A stretch of 64,000 nt of DNA from Heterodera schachtii (GCA_023374025.1 SIJG01000027.1:493252-557251); one strand, 5' to 3'; positions 1 through 13,410 are shown, counted from the stretch's first letter. Notes: generated by a model not told the origin, from the sequence alone. A program made the numbers and translations.

Positions 1-171
1 GGGAGCTTAGCTCGTAAATTCTTGTATTTATTCATTTTAATTTACTTTCACTTCCAAATTAAATATTTTTATAGTATAATTTAAAATAAATAATAAAAAT
101 TCAAATATTGAAGAAGGATAAAATTATCCTATAATGTTTAAATATTATTAAAGAAAGATTTTAATTCAATA

Positions 172-456
172 AAATTTATTTATTTTGATAATTTAAAAAA
201 ATTCAAAAGTCAAATTTAAATATTTTATTATTCTTTAATTTTTTAATTGTTTTTTAATAAAAATAATTCAAATATTTAAATAATAAAAGTCATAAAAAAA
301 TTTATCAAATTAATATTTAACATTTAAACTACTTGAATCTAAAATATAAATGATAAACTGAATGAAGTCAGCGGAAACGCCTTGAAGAGTGAGTGCACTT
401 TGCCGAGATGGAAAAAAGAAAACATTCAGAGTTAAAAAAAGCAATTCAATAAGGAA
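172..456 (+). repeat. Dispersed AT-flanked cassette, long copy 1
   Basis: This copy aligns over its whole length with 52484-52763. Shared landmarks, in order, are TTTATTTATTTTGA, TTCTTTAATTTTTT, TAATTCAAATATT, AATTAATATTTAA, ACTNCTTGAATC and AAACTGAA. A variable GC-richer island follows (about 362-403), then CGAGAT at 404 and CAGAGTTAA. The island sequence is not conserved between copies while the flanks are. The similarity to the distant copy is clear. The biological nature (old transposon or RNA gene) is not known. Confidence 0.7.
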
Positions 457-624
457 ATATAAAACAAGTGTAAATAATAAATAAAATTAACACAATAACA
501 CAAAAATATATATTAATTTAGTAAAATTTATCGTTCACAAAAAATAATATATAAAAAGAATATTTTATTTAAATTAGATTAAATATTAAAAATGAATTTA
601 AATTAGTAACAAATTAATTACCAA

Positions 625-725
625 AAAAACAGTGGAAACAAAAATTTTCATTAATAAGGTCTTTTGACGAGATTAAAAAATTGATAACATTTAGAGTTAA
701 GCATGCAATTCAATGAAGCTATTTA
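625..725 (+). repeat. Dispersed AT-flanked cassette, short copy
   Basis: The right half matches the long copies: CGAGATTAAAAA near 669, then ACATTTAGAGTTAAGCATGC and AATTCAATGAAGCT, as at 404-456 and 52717-52763. The island just before it (about 628-668) is unlike the others. It lies about 265 bp after the previous copy, so the two may have arisen by local duplication. Confidence 0.6.
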
Positions 726-776
726 AATAATTTATAGAGTATAAATCTTTGAATATTAATTAGACCATCATAGGCA

Positions 777-805
<29 letters not shown>
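777..805. repeat. (AT)n microsatellite
   Basis: About 14 uninterrupted AT units, directly after the cassette copy at 625-725. The tract is self-complementary and could extrude as a cruciform. Confidence 0.95.
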
Positions 806-808
<3 letters not shown>

Positions 809-1283
809 TTTAAATAAGCAAATTTGAATTGATTGATATGCAAAAGAAGTGATATAGTTTTGATTTGTTTTTTAACGACTTTATTATTCACAAAACTCAT
901 AGTTTAGAGCATTACCATATTCAGCACCTAAAATCATCATAGAATAGTATTTTGGAAAGTAATTGGAATAAAAATTTCTTCATAAAATTTAACAAAATTG
1001 GTTTATGATTAGTGATCAAAATATTTATAATTGAAGTAAGATTAATAAATATAATTTGTTGAACTTTGAGAACATGCAAATAAGCGACTTAAAGTTTAAG
1101 AAAAAATTATAATATTATATAATAAAAAAATAAAAATATATTTTACAGTTAAAATAGATGTATACAAATATTTTTAAAAGACAATAAAAATTAAAGAAGC
1201 ACCTCACCTCATTTCCATTTTAAATTTTTGCACAACGAGAAAAAAGAGAAATAAATCGGTTATTATAATTTATTAAAATTAAA

Positions 1284-1464
1284 AATTTTTTTTCTTATGG
1301 CGCCGAGCTTTCTAATCGAAGCCGAAAAGAGGAAGATGGGAGAAATTTTGGCGAAAGTTTCAATAATTTTTTAAAGAAATTTCACTATAAAGAAAATGGA
1401 ATTCAAAAACCAGCAAATTTTTCATTTTTGGACCAAAAAAACTGTTTAAAGCTCGGCATAACAT
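1284..1464. mobile_element. Small inverted-repeat element (MITE-like)
   Basis: A left end TTATGGCGCCGAGCTTT (from about 1297) is mirrored by AAAGCTCGGCATAA (ending near 1462). The inverted core is CCGAGCTTT, in an element of roughly 165-180 bp with no coding capacity. The left end plus the next 25 bp recurs at 38053-38093. Size and structure suit a miniature DNA transposon. I see no clear target duplication, so the family is unassigned. Confidence 0.55.
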
Positions 1465-1717
1465 TTACTATAAGCACTTAAATTGCTTCAAAAAGTTAAT
1501 CCAAAAAGAATTATTTCAAAGTTTATATTATTGTATAGCTTTTTAGTCTTTTATTTGTATTTCATTATAAATTATTGTAATTTAAAAAAGAGAAAATTAT
1601 AACTGACAAAAAACTAAAAACAAGATATAGATAAATTAATTAAATCGAATTTTCACAATTGAATCATGATAATTAAATTAAAATTCAAAATCTTTGTTTT
1701 GATTGATTAATTAAGTT

Positions 1718-1830
1718 GATTTTAAAAAATATAAAAAGCCAAAAAACTAATTTTGGCGTATGAACAGCGAAAAGTGTGAAACAGAATTATTGTACAAGAA
1801 TGAAAACAATCTATGAAAAGTTACTTTCGA
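1718..1830 (+). repeat. Dispersed AT-flanked cassette
   Basis: The left flank TTTTAAAAAATATAAAAAGC matches the copies at 45595 and 60671. An island at about 1753-1794 contains a TTTTGGCGTATGAACAGCG segment. The motif CAAGAATGAAAAC follows at 1795, in place of the usual CAAGATTGAAAA. The similarity to 60671-60795 extends to the TTGGCGT start of the island. Confidence 0.55.
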
Positions 1831-2025
1831 CGATTAATTAAATAGTCAAGTTATAAATAATAAATATTTAAACAAACTTAATATAATAAGTTAAAAACCA
1901 AAAGCATAATTTTTATTAACTATAATTTAAAATTATATCATTTATAATAATTAAGACCGACTTTTGAGGCATATGCCTTTTTTTTCTGCGCACTTGTTCC
2001 GATATATTAAGCATAAATAACGCAT

Positions 2026-2440
2026 TTTCCACTTGGTTTGAGGCTTCTACGTTGACTTTTATTATGCCTTTTTTTTAGCCTTTTTCGGGATTTTCGTGCC
2101 TTAAATGCCTTTTTTGGCATTTTTCCCTTTTGGTGCCTTTTTGGCGTTTTTTTTCCGAAAAATTCCATAAAAATGCAATAAAATCGGGAAAATACACCCC
2201 TCAAAAATGACTTGAAACATTTTCAGAAAATAACCCCTAAGAATTGAAAATTTTTTTAGAAAATACACCCCTAAGAATAGAAAATTTTCTCAAAAATTGA
2301 TCGCCAAAATTTCATTTTTTTTCTTTATAAAAAATTTTAGGTTTAAAAATTTTCTTATTCTAAAAACATTATAAAACATTTAATAATCATTTAAATGACC
2401 AAAATTAAGTTATTTGGATAAGTTTTACGTGTTTTGCTCC
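2026..2440 (+). repeat. 415-bp dispersed repeat, full-length copy
   Basis: A direct-orientation copy of this sequence is at 35622-35912. Matches run from GAGGCTTCTACGTTGAC through a TTATGCC...TTTTTGGCATTT block to GTTATTTGGATAAGTTTTAC at the right end. The centre holds about three tandem units of roughly 31-38 bp built on GAAAATACACCCCTAAGAAT. The other copy lacks about 124 bp of this centre. Isolated fragments occur elsewhere (23844-23910, 53655-53690, near 58625 and 63004). A transposon is likely but no terminal repeats could be fixed. Confidence 0.75.
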
Positions 2441-2573
2441 CTAAAAATCCTTAATAAAAAATTTTTAAATGGATAAGGAAAAAATAAAAATAAAAAGAGA
2501 GATGAAACAAAGTGCATAAGTTTACTAACAGAAAAAACATGGAAAAATAAAACAATTATAATAAAATCAGCAT

Positions 2574-2905
2574 AATAATTAAGAATATTATTTAAATCCA
2601 CTCGGAATAAAGCAATAAAATATAGAATAAATAATTTATATTTAATAAAAATACAAATGAAATTTTTAAATTATTTTAATAAAATAAAGCAACGGAGACG
2701 ATGATGGAAGAGGACAGTGTCCATGTCGCGTTGGCATGAAATTAAAAATAAAAATTAATAAATTTAAAAAACAACCCACAATCCAAAAATGAGAAACAAT
2801 AACAAAAAAAACATAATATATCCATATAAATTCAATCAAAAATATAAAAAATTCTTAATCAGTACATATTTAATTAATATTCTTTTAACAATTAATTAAT
2901 AATTT
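2574..2905 (+). repeat. Local duplication, unit 1
   Basis: The segment 2690-2905 (GCAACGGAGACGATGATGG, then AAATTA...ACAACCCACAA, then TTCTTAATCAGTACATATTT) is repeated with changes at 3425-3660. The first 40 bp, AATTAAGAATATTATTTAAA followed by a CCA-TTCGGAA block, recurs near 3829-3866. The GC-richer stretch 2692-2750 is longer than in the second unit. Confidence 0.55.
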
Positions 2906-3424
2906 GTTCAATAAAAATGAAAAATAACAAAAGACTCATCGAATCAATGTGATTAAATATTTTTTTTTGTTTGGACAATTTAAAAAAATGATTAAAAACT
3001 GCTATAAAAATGGATGTTTAAAAGACAGATTGGATTTTTTAATTAATTAGGGACAAAAATAAACCTAATAATTTATAAATTTACCAATTCTTTCTTTAAA
3101 TTAAATTATGAATAAAAAACGATTTATTATAAATAAAATCAGTTTGGAAAAATAAGTTTGACCTAAAATTAGGTAATTTGACCTAAATGTATGATGCTGC
3201 AGAAAATGAAATTTGTTCACTTCATATCACCTTTAAGTAGTGATAATTTATTTTATTTTTTTGACAATTCACCAAACGATGTCTGTCAGCAATTACTTTT
3301 ATGGTAAGTGATGAGTAAAAATTAGAATTTAATTAATTATAATTGAAAAATTGGTAATTAACAAAACAACACGCATTATTAAAAATTACATAAAAATTAA
3401 AAATAAATAAAGTTAAGTTAAAAA

Positions 3425-3866
3425 ATAAGCAGCGAGGATGAGGATGATGAGCACAACATTAAATTTCAAAAAAATAATTAATTTTAACACCCAACAACAT
3501 AAATAAGAAATAATTTAATATAAAAATTGTAAAAATAATATAATAAGGAAATTTAACCAAAAATCACAGAAAGGGCATAAACTAACGCATATTTTAATGA
3601 AAGAGTTCTTAATTAGCACATTTAATAAAATTGTTAATAAATTTAATTTATTCAAATTTACTTAGAAATGATAAAAAATGCAAATAAACAATAAATTTGC
3701 AGAAATAAATAATTAAAATTAAACACTTGCACCGACATATTCAAATCCATTATATAAACGGCTAAAGAAAGCGAAAAAAACATCGAAAGGTGGAAAAACG
3801 GCTAGCCGACTTTTGTGTATTTGCACTTAATTAAGAATATTATTTAAATAAATCCATTCGAAAATT
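3425..3866 (+). repeat. Local duplication, unit 2
   Basis: This is the partner of 2574-2905, with GCAGCGAGGATGAGGATGATG aligned to the start of the earlier island, then AACACCCAACAACATAA and GAGTTCTTAATTAGCACAT. The inner island is shorter here. A further GC-richer patch (3755-3815, AACGGCTAGCCGAC) precedes the repeated AATTAAGAATATTATTTAAA at about 3829. Confidence 0.5.
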
Positions 3867-4560
3867 ATGCTTATTTACGATACACATTTTTGTCTACCAA
3901 AATAAATATTTGAAATTTAAAATGGAAAAGTAATTCATTTAATGAAAAAGACAAATAAAATATATATTTTCCCGACTGTGTTTGGCCAAGGCCAACCAGA
4001 CCAACGTATAAATAGTCAGGAAATTATGTTTAATTAATAGCAAAAAATTTATATTATACTAAATGAAAAAATGAATGGAATTGACACAAAGTTTTATTAT
4101 ACATACAATTTGTTATATTTTTTCTTTAAATACTGAATATCATCACATATTTTATGGAATCCCTCCATATCAGTGAATATTATTAAAAAAGGAAGGTGAA
4201 AAAGAATAATTCAAAAGTACCCACAAATTATGAAATAATAATTTTTTACCAAGTAAAGTAATTTAACGTGATAAATAAAAAAAATTATGGAACAAATTAA
4301 AAAAATATTTCAAATAAACCGCAAAACATTCTGATAAAAATGAAATAAAATAAATACCAAAAGAAGAATAAAACATTTGGTTGTTATTCAAAGTTAACTA
4401 AGTAATGAAGAGAAAACGCCAAAATATTGATAATATATCGAAAAAGTCTGATAAAGTGAAAAAATAGAGACAAAAATTCTGAGCCAAAAGCAGTAAAAAA
4501 AATTAGAATAACAAGCGAAAAGTTTGCGATTTTAGCAAAGTCTGGGTATCTTTAATTCTT

Positions 4561-6264
4561 ATCATTTTGTTAAAAATATTTTTAAATTGATATACCACTA
4601 ATACAGATACTTATAATAGCATTAATTTATTGAAAACAAATCAGTCTCTTTAAAATATTTTAATATTTTTAATAAGTGGAAATTATTAGATAAAATTATT
4701 TATTTTGTTTTGTATTAAATTTTGGTAATTTAGAAATAAATGAATATTTTTTCATCTACGCTGCTCTTGAATTGCAATGACGGTAAATCTAGACTATAAA
4801 ATTGTATTTAAAATTTATTTATAAATTGACAAAATATACCTGCTAAAATAAGATATTTTTAAATTTTAGTTAGAAGATATAAATTATTATTTTTTAAAAT
4901 TATCAATTTCAGTTGAAAATTGGTTGTTTTAATTTTAATCTATGAAAAATTCATTATTATTTATTAATTTATTCCTATTTAACCACATCCTCTCAATCGG
5001 CTAATATGTATTATTTATTTTATATTAACAAACATCAAAAGTTATATTAATTTGTGCTTTGATTTTTTTACAAGTATTGATTTTATATTTTTATTTGAAA
5101 TTCTTATATTTTATATGTCACTATATAATGTGCTTCCTTTTAAAACTCGTTATCAGATACATAGAAAATTGAAATTTTAACTTTATTTTTTTATACAGAA
5201 ATTAATTCAAATTAATCTTTAAGTTTTTAAATATTCTTGCTGAGGTGTCCTTTTTTTGTTGGATTGAATTTAAAATATTTATTTCTTTTTCTTTCTACCT
5301 TAACACATTAAAAAATATTAAATGTTGCTTAATTTTATGTCAGTGATTTTAAAATTGTATTTAAATTATTTACTACCAGCTTTTTAAAGCAAAATATAAA
5401 ACGCTTAAATTTTTGTAAATTTTATAATTTAACAAAATGATTTAGATTTTTATAATTGTTTATAAAAATGATTTTATAAATTTAGGAAATTTTTTTTTGG
5501 CATAATGTGTTTTTAGTAACATCAACAAAAATTTTGCAAAATTTTTCATTTTACTAATAAAAGTTAATTTGATAATTGATTTCAATTAATTCAATGATAA
5601 ATTCGCAGATAAATAATTGGCTTTATTTGTTCGATTAACTATTTTAAATTGATTTTGATTTTATTTTAGAGATAATGATATGATGAATTTTTGGTGATTT
5701 TTGAGAAATTTTCGAAATATTAATTTTCAAAAGTAAAAAATCGCTAATTATAAATGCATAAAATAATTATTTATTTTTAACGACATATTTTACATTGCAT
5801 AGTAATTTGAATTTCAGTTAATTGTATTTTCTTTTATAATCATTATCAACTTTGTTGATTTAAATTCTTTCTTCAAAAATTATATATCTTATTTTAATGT
5901 ATTTATATCATATTATTACATTGTAATAGATGATCAAGCAAAAAATAAAATTCTTTTGAATGAGTATACCATCCTGACAAATGAGAATTACATTCTCAGA
6001 AATTGCAAAATTCAAATATTATACATAAATAAATCATATTTAAAAAATTTCAAAGTCGATAAAAAACGCAAATTTTCTTTTTAATGGGAGGCAAAAAATG
6101 GTGAAAATTGTTTTTAAAATTTTATATTCACTTATTTTTTGCTTCAGGTAAATCACATAGCTAACTGATAAATTTGTCATTTATTTTCAAAACACAAATT
6201 AAACTAAATTACTGCATTATAATTGCTGAAATTCTTTTTTTTATTTAAGGAAAATATTTGTGAG
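4561..6264. other. T-rich desert, no gene seen
   Basis: The + strand changes from A-rich to T-rich near 4.56 kb and back near 6.0 kb. Nothing here is recognisable as a gene, RNA or mobile element. GC-richer bases are scattered singly. Confidence 0.6.
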
Positions 6265-6270
6265 AAAAAA

Positions 6271-7119
6271 CGACCGACCAATGAGGTCAATTTTGGCGGG
6301 TTGTCAACACAATAGTAATTCTCAAATTTGGAGAATTTGTATAGTGATTTGTGATATTTAACTTAGGACTTATTAATCATTTTTAGGCAAAAAAATTAAT
6401 TATTTAATAACAATAAATCATGTTAATATAAAATTTAACCAAAACTATCAAAAAAAAAATGAATTGCAATTAATAAGCAAAAAACTCGTGAATTTAATAA
6501 AATTTTTAAATATAATAAACGAAACTATTTTTAAGAGACAAAAATAATAAATAATTTACTTTTTAAAATTAAAATAATTTTTTTTTCGCTTTTAAATCGA
6601 AACCGACCGACCGAATTAATGAAAAAAACCGAAAAAAATGACCGACTCTTATGAAAAAGCGAGCACTTCAGATATTTGTGTCTGGGACTGCTAGATAAAT
6701 AAATTTAAAAATTTTGGAAAATAAAAATTAGTTTTCTCTTATGAATTTGTAAACATTCAATTTTTCTCAATTCTATTATTCTAAAATATTTGGTCATTAT
6801 ATTAAATTATTTTTAATATTCATTTCTTATAAATGAAAGTTATTTACTAGTTGAACATTTATGTACAAAAAAATTCCAATTATAATAAAAAGAAAATTTT
6901 AAAATATGATCTGATTGTTTGATGGACAAATCAATCATTGACAAGAAATAAACACTAAAATAAAAAAATTTAATAATTTACTTTTTAAAATTAAAATAAT
7001 TAATTGGCAAAAAAAGATTTAAATAAGAAAAATTCAAATAATTAATTATGCTTAATAAAGCTTTTTATTAAGGTTTTTTCGATTTTCGTTTTCGTTTTTT
7101 GACCGAAAAACCGACCGAG
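6271..7119 (+). repeat. Cluster of ACCGACCGA motifs
   Basis: CGACCGACC occurs at 6271, ACCGACCGACCG at 6602 and ACCGACCGA at 7110, with further ACCGA pieces between. Each lies beside a run of A and G (GAAAAAACG or GACCGAAAAACC). In DNA this poor in G and C, three tandem tetranucleotide runs within 850 bp stand out. They may be remnants of one repeat; no flank alignment long enough to prove it was found. Confidence 0.5.
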
Positions 7120-9640
7120 AAAGTTGCATATGTATGCAAAATTTAAATTATCCTAAAACCCCAAGGGCCAAAAATTGAAAACTTTTCATCCGTAATTGCG
7201 ATAATCGGAAAGTCAGGTTATAATAAACAGAATTTTACCTACTAAAATTTTATAACCCTTTCATCATTAATTTGGCATAATTTAAAAATTACAGCACTGC
7301 ACTGAACTACAAATATAATACAAGAAAAATTTCTGAAACAGAATTTTAGCTATTCCTTGGATTTTAACAATATGCGGTGCATTTAGCAAGAATTTTATTT
7401 TAGAAAAAATAACAAAAATAAACACAAAAAATTAGATCAAAACGTTAATAAAAAATTATGATTGAAAAATAATTTCAAAATTTTCAGATGAAAAATTATT
7501 TGCGACTAAAAGAAAAAAATATATTTATTAATACAATTATTTATGCATATATTTTTCATATTCAGCATCTTATAGTAAAATTACAAAAACAAATTTATAA
7601 ACCTTAATTAAACTTTAAATTTAAAACTGAAAACTTTCATTATCAATTAAGATATCTTTCATTCTTAATATTTATAATTCAAATTAAGAGCATATTTAAA
7701 GATTGGCTTTTTTTCATGGCTTTTTCTTAAAAATAACAAATGAGCCCAAAATAGAGCAAAAGAATTTATATAAAAATAAGATTCAAAATATTTTCAAAAT
7801 AAACATGGTTTCAGATGAAAAATCGGTTGAGTGGCCGTATAAATATAAATTGTACAAATAAAAGCCAGCACACATTCATTTATTATCTCTGTGTACAAAT
7901 TATCGCCCAAAGTATTGAAAATTGATGAAAGAATTTTAAATAATTGTAATAATAATTTTTTTATCAGAAATTTGGGGATTTTTCTACATATTATATTTAG
8001 AAAAATAAATATTACTACGATAATGAAATAAGTTTGTACATTTTTTCTTATTTATAAATATTTTTCTAAAAATATTTCCACAAAGTTTTTTAATTTATTG
8101 TTTTTGACAAAATGCACTTTTATGAAAATCTGTTAACAAATAAAGCCAAATTTTTCTATATTTTCCCGGCGACACCAATCGGCAAAAAAATTTGAAATCT
8201 TAAAAAAAATTTCATAAATTTAAAATTGTTAAGAAATGCCTTTTCTAAGAGATTGTTAATAAAATTTACTTTGAAGGAGTTTGATGTGAAATTTTAACTT
8301 AAAAGAATTAATACAAACATTTGTAAATAATTTAAATTTAAATAGTATAAAATTAATAATTAATTAAAATCATTTAAGTAAAAAATATACAATAAAAATA
8401 AATTTGTTTAATGAAACAAAATTAAAGAAAAATGCTATTAATAAAGTAAATAAATTAAATAATCACCAGATAAGTAAAGTAATTAATTTTAATCGAGAAA
8501 AAATATATAATATCAAATTTATTCATAAAAATTGAACTTGCAGAAATTTGAATTATCAAGAGAATAATGAAGATATTTTTTTGAGAAAAATTTAAATTAT
8601 TTATTTAAGAGTAATTCTTAATTCAGAGAAAATAATATTATTATATTATTATTAAAGATCGTAATTAAAATCATATAAAAATATTTACAAATTAATTTTT
8701 TACTCAATTTTAGTTTAGATTTTATTGAATAGCTAGATAATTATTTAGAAAGTTATAAAGTATAAATATTTATTTTTTTGTTAATTCTTTAAAGAATCGT
8801 AATTTTAAAACATTTAAATTTCGTTTAGTAAAAGTGAAAAATTATTTCATTTTATTTTGAATTTTTGATGAAAATTTCTTTTATAAATTATATACAACAA
8901 GGATTTATAGCTTTATTTATGAATTTTAAAAAGATATCAAATTATAATAATTTTAAAATAAAGCTTAATTAAATTTTATTGTGAAGGGCATGCAAATAAT
9001 TCTTTTCCTTAAATGAATTTCAATTAATTATAATTTTGCGAAGGTCATTGCATGTAAATTTTACTGTTGCAAATATGTAAATTTCACATGGCGTATACCC
9101 TGTGTGACGTTTCGTATGTATTCAAGACGTTTATTAATTATAATTTTGTCAATATATAATTTTTTAATAGATAAAATTATTTAATAATTGTTGATTAGGT
9201 ATTCTTGAAATTTATTTTAAACCGAATTTGCAATTTTAATTTATTATTTGATTTTTAATTTTAGATTATTTATACTAGCTTAAAATATTTTAGTTTTAGA
9301 GGTGAGTAGATCTGTTTATTGTTTTTATTTAATTTACATATATTCCGCATAATTTATATTATTTTATCTTCATACTTGTAAATGATATTTGTTGAAACAA
9401 TAATGATTAAGATTACTTTTAATCAATTTACTAGAAAATTATCTAAGAAATGTTATTCTTTAAAATAATATAAAATGAAATATCGATGCAATTCATTCAT
9501 TTACATAAAGTTTTTTAACTTAACTTTTAAAATTATTAAGAAGCTATTAAAAAATTCGAAAAAAAAATTAATTTAACCCATAAAATTATTATATTATTAG
9601 TTAGTTTAAAATACATTTATTCTCTAAATTAAATCTTTTC
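7120..9640. other. AT desert with one repeat copy
   Basis: Besides the repeat at 7640-7850, I see no gene. The + strand is A-rich to about 8.6 kb and T-leaning from there to 9.48 kb. A short less AT-rich stretch, 9043-9130, contains CACATGGCGTATACCCTGTG and matches nothing else I could see. Confidence 0.55.
7640..7850 (+). repeat. Dispersed repeat with GTGGCCGTATAAAT end
   Basis: The left part AGATATCTTTCATTCTTAAT and the right part TTGAGTGGCCGTATAAATAT both match 59735-59890, in the same order and orientation. The left part alone matches 17811-17855. This copy is longer in the middle (an extra stretch near 7690-7745). Confidence 0.65.
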
Positions 9641-9654
9641 TAGTATAATTGAAA

Positions 9655-9770
9655 ATATATATAATTTATTAGAAATTAGAAATCTTTGATAAAAAATAAA
9701 ATAGAAAAACTAATATGTATTTATAAGAAATTTATTAGCATACCTAATGCTCAAATGGAAGTTTTTTTAC
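9655..9770 (+). repeat. Dispersed AT repeat (TTATTAGAAATTA family)
   Basis: It aligns with 33250-33355 and 52815-52900 through TTATTAGAAATTA, GATAAAAAATAAAATAGAAA, ACTAATAT and, with 33250 only, TTAGCATACCTAATG. All three copies have the same orientation and lie in A-rich domains. No coding capacity. Confidence 0.65.
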
Positions 9771-9851
9771 AAAAATAATCAATAAAAATATTACGGTATG
9801 AAGATAAATAATTCATTTATAAATATATAATAAAGCAAAAATATTTAATTT

Positions 9852-9960
9852 TGCGGTGAATGGACATCATCTCATCTATGAACATCGTGGAACAACAAGA
9901 TTGAAAATATTAAAGGAAAAATTATTTTACGACGCTTAAATATAAAAATAGCAAATTAAA
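9852..9960 (+). repeat. Dispersed AT-flanked cassette
   Basis: A GC-richer island (GCGGTGAATGGACATCATCT onward, to about 9893) is followed by CAAGATTGAAAATATT at 9896, AAAGGAAAAATTATTTTA and GACGCTTAAATAT. That right flank is found again on the minus strand at 23471-23530, including the GACGCTT element. Confidence 0.7.
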
Positions 9961-10224
9961 AATAATAAAATAATTTAGCAAGCATAAATTTAATTACAAG
10001 ACCAAAATCGTGATTATTAAATACAATATTTTAATACTTACCAAGGTTCAGAATAAATATAAAATTTGTATATTACAAATTCCAAATGGATTCTGATAAT
10101 AATAATAATAAAATAAAATCAGTTAATGAGTAATCAGCACGAAAGTTATAAAATACAAAATATCTGAATTTTTAAGAATTTTATGTTCTCACCGATAAAT
10201 ATCTATTCAATTATTAGGCTGGCA

Positions 10225-10305
10225 AAAATATGTACAAAAATTTCAGAATATGTACATAAATATGTAATCCAAAATATGTAAGAAAATACCAAATATGTAA
10301 ATATG
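10225..10305 (+). repeat. AATATGTA short tandem repeats
   Basis: Five AATATGTA-type units are spaced about 15-22 bp apart (AAAATATGTACAAAAATTTC, then AATATGTACATAAATATGTA). The same pattern appears inverted at 62875-62965. It lies in an A-rich domain and the partner in a T-rich one. Confidence 0.7.
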
Positions 10306-13300
10306 AATTTTTTAAATGGTAATTTTATTGGACAAACTTCTTCGTAAACTGTCAAATAGGCATAAAATGCCATAAAAATAACCTATATAGTCTTAGAATC
10401 ATATTTTTGTATATTTAAAAATAATTTATGTATAAAACATTAAAAAGTTCCACCTTTTGTTCACAAACACACAAAAGAAAGTGTTTTTTCATACTATTTA
10501 AAGCATTGAGAATTCAGTAAAAAATGTAATAATACAAAATTGTCAGCTTTAAAATTATAAATTTTGAACAGCAAATTGGTTTTTTTAAATTTAAATAAAA
10601 TAATTTAAAAATGAACTTAATATATAATTTAGACTAAATCGTAATTTGACTAGTTTGATTGTTATAAAAGTATTAAACCAAGCTTAATAATGTTTTATTT
10701 ACAAACAAAAAATTTATTAATAATTTAACAAAATATAAAAACTTAAAAATAGATAAGTCATAAAATTTAAAATTTAAAACTGCAATAAATCCAATTAAAT
10801 GGAAAACTACATTTTTAAAATAATTCCTTTATTCTTTATAGAATAATATTATTACACTAAATTAAAGCGCTGAATACAGATTTATTCTATAAATAAATTA
10901 TGTTTAAAAATTATTTTATAGCATTAAATAAATTATCTAAATAAAAAAAAATCTTAACAAAAATATAAATTTAAAATCAGTAATAAAACAAGGGCAATAT
11001 TAGTGGTAATTAATGTACAAATAAAAGGTGTAAATTTAAACAGGAGGAAATAGTGTCTTCGTATTTCGACTTTTTAAAAACAAAACTAATTAGAAGAAAT
11101 TAGAAAAAAAAAAAAACCTGAACAGAAAGTACAGTAGAGAAGCTTTTGGGCACTTTCTATTTTAATAAACAAATATTAAAAAGAAACATTTATTCTTATT
11201 TAATTTATTCAACCTAATTAGATTACAAAATAACAAAACAAATGAATAATTATCATACACTATCTGACATATCTATTGCGGTTTTCTCCGACTGATAAAA
11301 ATAATAGCAAATAAAAATTATTAATAATAATTTTTCTAATAATATATAATAATAATTTTGTATAATTTTATATACATTTATTTACATTTTTTATTGCCAG
11401 CCCGCCTTTAAGCGCATATTGTGTATTGTGCATGGAGACTAATTGCTCGAACGTTTTTTACATTTTTGATTTGAAAAACCAAAGAAAAATTTCATTTAAA
11501 ATTTTTACTTTAGCATTAAGAAAAGATCTATAAAAAAAATATGTGATTTGAAATTATTTTTTGTAAATGATTAGAAAAACAATTTTTAAATTAAAAATAA
11601 ATTCTAACTGCAAAAATATACGAACACAAAAAATATATGTAGCAACACAATACATAAAAAATTAAGTATAGTCGCCAAAATAACACTGACTAGGAAGAAA
11701 ATGGCATTAACTTTGGACATTATTCGAATTAAATGAGCACAAAACCAAAAACCATTTTATATTTGGAAAGAATATATTTCATAAATGAGTCCAAATAGAG
11801 TTAACATCTATTGTTATAATCTTATTTTGTGCATGTTTTTGAATTAATCATGTTTAAAAAATATAAAATATTCAATTTTCAAAAGCAATTTTGGAATAAA
11901 TCAATTAACAAAAATACAATTAGCGAGGTTAATTTTTAATCTATGTATTTACAATTTTCAAAATTCATGAGACAATGTAATAATTTTCAAAAAATAAAAA
12001 ATAAAGAAATATTTAGCACTAACTAAATTTAAATAAACTGACAAAATTTAGCAATAATTTATTAAGAATAACATTAAAAAACTGAATAGATTCAAATAAT
12101 AAAATAAAAATTAATAATGTTTAATTTTAAAATATTTAAACTAAAAAACAGAATTATTTAAATAAACTTTATTTATAAAAATTTGCCAAAAAAGCAATTC
12201 ATTTAAAAAAGAACAATCCAAAAGATCAAGAATGGAATCTTATATTTTTTCAACAAATTATAAATATTAATTATTTTAAATATTTATTTAATTTATTATT
12301 AAAATATTCAAAATATGGCTATTAAAGCATTTTTTATAATAAACATAATAAAATAGCTGCCTTAAATAGTCAGAAACTATTAAATAAATTTAAAATGTTT
12401 AATTATCTATGTAACATAAAAAAGGTAAAATAACTAAAAAATAAGACTAATGATGAGAACGTCAACATCAACCGTGTATCCGGTCTTGCCATGATATTTA
12501 TTTATAATCAAGAATAACAAAATAAATATCTAAAAAATGAATTAGTATAAGAAAATTAAATTAATTTTTATTATAAAATTGTGCAAAAATCGGCAAAATC
12601 TCTAAGTAAACAAAAAAATAAATTATTATAATATTCTTTTTTCAACAAAAATATTTAAATTTAATAAAATAGCCCAAAGAACAATATAAGCTAAACTAAA
12701 CGAACAAATATGAATATTTATTTTTGTTTTCCATAATTAATGCATATTCCAAATAAATAAATAAAATAATTTAAATAAATAAAAATTGTTAACTCAATTT
12801 TAAGAAAGTAAGATAATTTAATGCAAATTAAAATGCCTTTAAATGAAATTTTTAGAAAGCACAGTTTTTGCAAATCATAAAATACTTATATTCGAATAAA
12901 TTTTACGAATATAATTTATATTAATAAAAAATATTATTTTAATATAATAGCACCAATTAAATCTTATTAAATTAAAAAATTTTCTTTGAATTAATTAATT
13001 ATTTGTCTTTTCGCTGTTTGTTCAAAAAATTTAAATTTCTGCGAAAACGTTAAAAGTAAAATTGTGAAAAACATTTAAAAAACTGACAAAGAAAAATAAA
13101 AAATTTACAAAAATAAATATTTTTCAAAGTGTAAATCAAAAAATAAATGAAATTTTTACACATAAAATACAAGTGTTTCTCAAAAAAATTTTTAATTTGA
13201 TAATTATTATTAAACATTGGCAAATTTGTATATAAAACTATTTAATAAAAAAAAGAATTAAAAGATAAAATATTCAGCAAGAATATTAGAAAATTATGCA

Positions 13301-13410
13301 TTTTAACGAGAAAAATTGAATCAATTAAATTAAAAATTTTATTTTAATAAAACAATTTTTATTATTTATAGAATATCAATTAAATTTTTATTTTGATTGA
13401 ATTGAATTGA

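Larger units (their letters stand above)
1..4560. other. Gene-free, A-rich AT desert
   Basis: Apart from the repeats listed separately, I see no gene here. The + strand is visibly A-rich with short homopolymer runs. Reading frames are short and low in complexity. The lysine/arginine-rich frame read on the minus strand at 2007-2204 lies inside a repeat copy and comes from its T-rich tract. Small GC-richer islands occur near 365-405, 2690-2750, 3425-3460 and 3755-3815. Confidence 0.7.

Noticed and set aside
2007..2204. Minus-strand lysine/arginine-rich frame
   Set aside because: It falls inside a dispersed non-coding repeat whose second copy, at 35.6 kb, has a deletion of about 124 bp and no such frame.
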